Below, piece by piece: positions 61,019-64,000 of a stretch of DNA of 64,000 nt. The position numbers and the translations under genes are program-made. How positions within the stretch are numbered: the first letter of the stretch is position 1; each line of letters starts with the position of its first letter. Below the pieces are notes generated by a model. That model saw nothing but the letters and a program-made list of their open reading frames with translations. It searched no databases and was not told where the DNA came from. Source of the stretch: RFPW01 sp040401595 (lineage in GTDB: Bacteria > Pseudomonadota > Gammaproteobacteria > Burkholderiales > Burkholderiaceae_E); assembly GCA_040401595.1 (NCBI GenBank), contig JBBAOE010000004.1:124001-188000 (forward strand), given 5' to 3'.

Positions 61019-61333
61019 TTATCGGTCGATGCGCAGTCGTTCGACCACCTTGCCATCGCGTAAGTGCGAGTTGACGATCTCGTCGATATCGTGCTGATCG
61101 ACGAAGGTATACCAGACGGCCTCCGGGTAGATCACGCAGACGGGGCCTTCGTCGCAGCGATCGAGGCAACCGGCCTGATTGACGCGCACCTTGCCCGGGC
61201 CGGACAGGCCCAGCGCCTTGACCCGCGTTTTGGCATGCTGCCACATCGCCTGGGCACCGCGGTCGGCACAGCAGGCACGACCGTCGTCGCGTTGATTGAG
61301 GCAAAAAAACAGGTGACGCTCGAAGTAACTCAC
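61019..61333 (-). CDS. Thioredoxin-like [2Fe-2S] ferredoxin
   Basis: From GTG 61333, preceded by GAGAGAG, the 104-aa product begins MSYFERHLFFCLNQRDDGRA. Cysteines at 11 and 22 and the CLDRC pair at 56 and 60 match the CX(n)C...CX3C ligand pattern of thioredoxin-fold [2Fe-2S] proteins, and GPVCVIYPEAVWY is the adjacent strand. The redox partner is unknown. It lies 42 bp upstream of the hydrolase on the same strand. Confidence 0.88.
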   Translation of the reverse strand: MSYFERHLFFCLNQRDDGRACCADRGAQAMWQHAKTRVKALGLSGPGKVRVNQAGCLDRCDEGPVCVIYPEAVWYTFVDQHDIDEIVNSHLRDGKVVERLRIDR

Positions 61334-61367
61334 CAGACTCTCTCTCGTGAAACACAGGGTGCTTGGA

Positions 61368-62555
61368 TCATAAACGCCTGCGCAGCCCCCACACCAGCGC
61401 GAGCAGGGGCCAGATGCCCGCGATGCCGTTCTGAAACCCCGCGACATTGCGCCAGGCGCCCGTCGACCAGGCCATGGCAGCGGAATTCTGGAACGCCAGT
61501 TCCGGTTTGAGTTGGCCGGTGAGGAGCAGCGTCAACAAGGCGCCCATCAGGGCGCGCTTGCGCGCCCGCTCGCTCAGGGTTGAGGCGCCCAGCGCGAGTA
61601 GCGCACCGCACAGCAAACCGCCCAGAGCGCCGGCAGAAGCCCAATGGTCAGCCGCCCCGTCGGCAATGAGCCAGCGCCCCAAGGCGCTGCGACCGGCGAG
61701 TGCGCTCAAGACGATGGCGCCGGCGATTGCGGCGCGGGGCGCCGGGGCCCGGGTACAGGCGGTGACGATCAGCATCACGGCGACCAGTGCAGCGATGACC
61801 GTCAAGGACTCCAGCAGCGCGGCCACGGTGAGCGCGATCGACCCCGGCAGGCCCGCCAGCGGGTCGAGGAGCGCGATTGCTTCGGTCGACCGACTGACTG
61901 CGCTCGCCCATCCGCTCTCGGGCGGCGCCATGCTGAATCCCCCCGGCGCGGGCAGCCACAGCTCGCCCAGGGTGTGCCAGGGCAACTGCGCATCGCCCGC
62001 GCTAAACAACCGAGATTGCGGGGCAACTTGCGCCAGCGTCCAGGCGGCGAGCAGCAGCCAGCCGGATTGTGCGCGGGCGGCGAACCAGCGTTCGGACCAG
62101 GCCATGAGGCGGGTCTGGGTCAGTACCCGCGGCGCCATAGCCGAGCCCAGTAAGACCCCCGCCAGGGTTCCTACCAGATTGGCGAGGATATCGAGACGCG
62201 AAGGAATGCGTGAGGGAAGCCAGTTTTGCAAGGCTTCCAGGCCCAGCGAAAGCGCCGTACCCAGCACCACCGTGACTAGTACCGCCCGCCGACCGGAGGT
62301 TCTTGGCCAGAGCGCTAGCGCGCCGAACACGCCGAAGGGAACATACGCCAGGACATTGAGCAGGACATCGGAAACCGTCCACCAGCGGGGCCAGGGCTCG
62401 CTGAGAAATGCCAGTGGATCGAGGCCGCGCGGGCTCCAACTGGTGATGGGAAAGAGCGAGCCGATCGCGAGCGCCACGGCCCAGGCCACCCAGGCACCGC
62501 GCGCGAGCGGCGACGGTGGCCGGGAGGGCAAATGGCGGTCGATTAAACGCCTCAT
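61368..62555 (-). CDS. VanZ-family membrane protein
   Basis: The 395-aa protein has about nine to ten membrane helices. The VanZ domain is N-terminal, with SDVLLNVLAYVPFGVFGALA and LEALQNWLPSRIPSRLDILANLVG, the latter matching the E..Q...P.R..s..Di..N..G signature. The C-terminal half is a second hydrophobic region without a known name. VanZ is linked to teicoplanin resistance in enterococci, but most family members have no known role. It is divergent from the birA fusion over 62 bp. Confidence 0.87.
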   Translation of the reverse strand: MRRLIDRHLPSRPPSPLARGAWVAWAVALAIGSLFPITSWSPRGLDPLAFLSEPWPRWWTVSDVLLNVLAYVPFGVFGALALWPRTSGRRAVLVTVVLGTALSLGLEALQNWLPSRIPSRLDILANLVGTLAGVLLGSAMAPRVLTQTRLMAWSERWFAARAQSGWLLLAAWTLAQVAPQSRLFSAGDAQLPWHTLGELWLPAPGGFSMAPPESGWASAVSRSTEAIALLDPLAGLPGSIALTVAALLESLTVIAALVAVMLIVTACTRAPAPRAAIAGAIVLSALAGRSALGRWLIADGAADHWASAGALGGLLCGALLALGASTLSERARKRALMGALLTLLLTGQLKPELAFQNSAAMAWSTGAWRNVAGFQNGIAGIWPLLALVWGLRRRL

Positions 62556-62617
62556 GTCACGCGTCCCATGGTGAAACGCAGTTTAACGGCCGCGTGGGCC
62601 GTTATGATCGGGTGACG

Positions 62618-64000
62618 ATGAAAAAGGTGACTCCTGAAGCGAACGCCGGGCCCGAATCCGTGGACTGCGCGGCCCAAGCCTTGCGACATGCATTGTGCAA
62701 CCATCCTGCGATTGGCGCGGGATCCCGACCCGCTGGGCGGGCCTGGGACGAGTCGGGTCTTCGGGTCGACTGGATCGAGAAAACGGGATCGACCAACGCC
62801 GATCTCCTGAACGCGCCCTTCGGGCTCGTGCCGGCTGGCCCCCGGGTTTTGGTGAGCCGGATGCAAAGCGGCGGGCGCGGTCGTCTGGGGCGGCCCTGGA
62901 CGACAATTCCGGGCGCTTCGCTCGCGCTCTCTGTGGCCTTGGAGCGGGGCTTACCCGGTGTGCCGGGTGAGGGTACCGCGGGGCGCAGACCAGCGCCTGC
63001 GCCGTCGGCCTGGCAGGGCTTGTCGATCGCCGTCGGCGCGGTCCTGGCCGATCTGTTGGTCGGGTCGGGCGATGCGCCGCCGTCCCTGCGGCTGAAGTGG
63101 CCCAATGACCTGTGGATCGCCGGCCGAAAAGTCGGCGGCATTCTGATTGAGGTACGCCGACAAGCGGGCAATCCCGTTGGCGCCGCGGCGGCCACGATCG
63201 AGCGGGTGGTGATCGGGGTGGGACTGAACCTGTTTCAGCACCCGACGCTAGCTGGGCTCGACGTCGCCGCTGGTGCCCTGCGCGATCGGCCGGTCCCCGA
63301 GCCGCTTGCAGATCCGGTCGACATCGCAGCCCGGGTCGTGGCGGCTATTCTCGATGCCAGCCTGCGACTCGAGACCAGCGGACTCAGCCAGGAATTGCTC
63401 GGTGCCTGGCGCGCCCGCGATGCCCTGGCGGGGCAGGCGGTCCTGATCCGGGATCCCCTCGGCTCAGGCTGGTCGGGCGTTGCGGCCGGGATCGATGACA
63501 GCGGCGCGCTGCAGGTCCGAGTCGGTGATACGACGCGAACGGTGATCGCTGGCGACGTTTCGGTTCGCCCCCACCCGGGACCACAGGCGGTGCTGACCTA
63601 TGGCTCGCTCATGTTTGAGCGGGTCTGGGGGGCGGTAGTCAAGGGTCGCTATGCGGGCCGTGCGGTGAGCATCGAAGGCTGGCAGCGCTTTTCCGTTCCG
63701 GGCGAAGACTACCCTGGGGCGGTCCTCAGCCCGGGCGCACGTTTGGAGGGTGTTCTGTGGGAAGGGGTCAGCGCTGACGATCTGGTGCGTCTGGATGCCT
63801 TTGAGGGCCCGCAGTACGAGCGCATCCCGATGGTGGTCGGCCCCGAGTCGACACCGGCCTGGATCTACGCGTGGCGTGGCGATTGTCCACCCGCCCCCAC
63901 GCCATGGGAGCCAGAGGCATTCGGGCAGCCAGACGTCATCGAACGTTTTCTGGCCCGCAACCTATCCGAGCGTTCGGACTCGCTGAAGGAGCGCAGTGGT
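62618..64000 (+). CDS. birA: Biotin-protein ligase fused to a gamma-glutamylcyclotransferase-like domain (runs off right edge)
   Basis: From ATG 62618, 461 codons are open to the window end without a stop. Residues about 45-317 are biotin-[acetyl-CoA carboxylase] ligase: STNADLL, the biotinyl-AMP loop GGRGRLGRPW (85-94), LKWPNDLWIAGRKVGGILIE (159-178), and a C-terminal SH3-like domain ending GDVSVR (312-317). There is no N-terminal HTH, so it is a ligase without the repressor domain. Residues 325-445 form an AIG2/GGCT-like domain: LTYGSLMFERVW, EDYPGAVL, EGVLWEGVS and LDAFEGPQYER with the expected catalytic Glu396. I followed the frame line by line and found no stop or shift between domains. 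TATGAT at 62603-62608 may be a -10. Confidence 0.88.
   Translation, partial: MKKVTPEANAGPESVDCAAQALRHALCNHPAIGAGSRPAGRAWDESGLRVDWIEKTGSTNADLLNAPFGLVPAGPRVLVSRMQSGGRGRLGRPWTTIPGASLALSVALERGLPGVPGEGTAGRRPAPAPSAWQGLSIAVGAVLADLLVGSGDAPPSLRLKWPNDLWIAGRKVGGILIEVRRQAGNPVGAAAATIERVVIGVGLNLFQHPTLAGLDVAAGALRDRPVPEPLADPVDIAARVVAAILDASLRLETSGLSQELLGAWRARDALAGQAVLIRDPLGSGWSGVAAGIDDSGALQVRVGDTTRTVIAGDVSVRPHPGPQAVLTYGSLMFERVWGAVVKGRYAGRAVSIEGWQRFSVPGEDYPGAVLSPGARLEGVLWEGVSADDLVRLDAFEGPQYERIPMVVGPESTPAWIYAWRGDCPPAPTPWEPEAFGQPDVIERFLARNLSERSDSLKERSG

Overview
The window is chromosomal, GC-rich DNA from a betaproteobacterium, most likely Burkholderiales or a close relative. This rests on the origin-proximal gene order (dnaN-dnaA / rpmH-rnpA-yidD-yidC-mnmE, then mnmG-rsmG-parA-parB-atpIBEFHAGDC-hemE-priA-rep-cytochrome c5) and on the set dacC-dat-ybeD-lipB-lipA. 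I do not assign a genus. Nothing looks like a phage, IS element, integrase or CRISPR array. Three runs of exactly 100 N (18058-18157, 30321-30420, 41367-41466) are scaffold gaps; two are flanked by identical 55-bp ends and one lies inside a hexanucleotide repeat in priA.

Region by region. 1-2345: replication origin. dnaN (5' part only) and dnaA run leftward; the 246 bp between them hold an AT-rich segment and a helically phased row of DnaA boxes. rpmH starts the rightward strand. 2211-7265: RNA/translation and membrane-insertion genes rpmH, rnpA, yidD, yidC, a Nudix hydrolase and mnmE. 7292-25459: an 18-kb block of metabolic and signalling genes separates mnmE from mnmG: a PAS-GGDEF-EAL protein, soxY/soxZ, an AbrB-family membrane protein, a short asparaginase-like protein, a hypothetical protein, a MOSC protein, GTP-type PEP carboxykinase, a DUF4262 protein, threonine aldolase with pdxA, and a gabD-like / Zn-alcohol dehydrogenase / GMC oxidoreductase series. 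25541-30229: parS sites followed by mnmG-rsmG-parA-parB. 30530-31654: a PDZ protein with a trypsin-like domain that lacks two of its three catalytic residues. 32142-39269: ATP synthase operon with a clear sigma70-type promoter. 39500-46030: hemE, priA, rep, cytochrome c5. 46193-55733: tRNA-Arg(CCG), host-attachment family protein, a cystathionine beta-lyase, argS, SPOR protein, dsbA, rlpA-like, rsmI, yraN, a SIS isomerase (gmhA/diaA type), a BON lipoprotein and a TlpA-type thioredoxin. 55838-62555, leftward: vanZ, a [2Fe-2S] ferredoxin, an alpha/beta hydrolase, then dacC-dat-ybeD-lipB-lipA. 62618-64000: a biotin-protein ligase fused in frame to a gamma-glutamylcyclotransferase-like domain, running off the right edge.

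The genes mainly serve chromosome replication and partition (DnaA, DnaN, ParA/B, PriA, Rep, possibly a DiaA-like SIS protein), energy conservation (ATP synthase, cytochrome, haem, SoxYZ), cofactor attachment (lipoate, biotin, PLP) and envelope maintenance (YidC, DacC, RlpA, DsbA, BON, SPOR).

The most unusual observations are the BirA-GGCT fusion, a SoxY whose C-terminal arm ends GGCAA instead of GGCGG, the ordered origin architecture, and a recurring class of unrelated 8-13 bp tandem arrays placed at or just beyond gene ends throughout the window.
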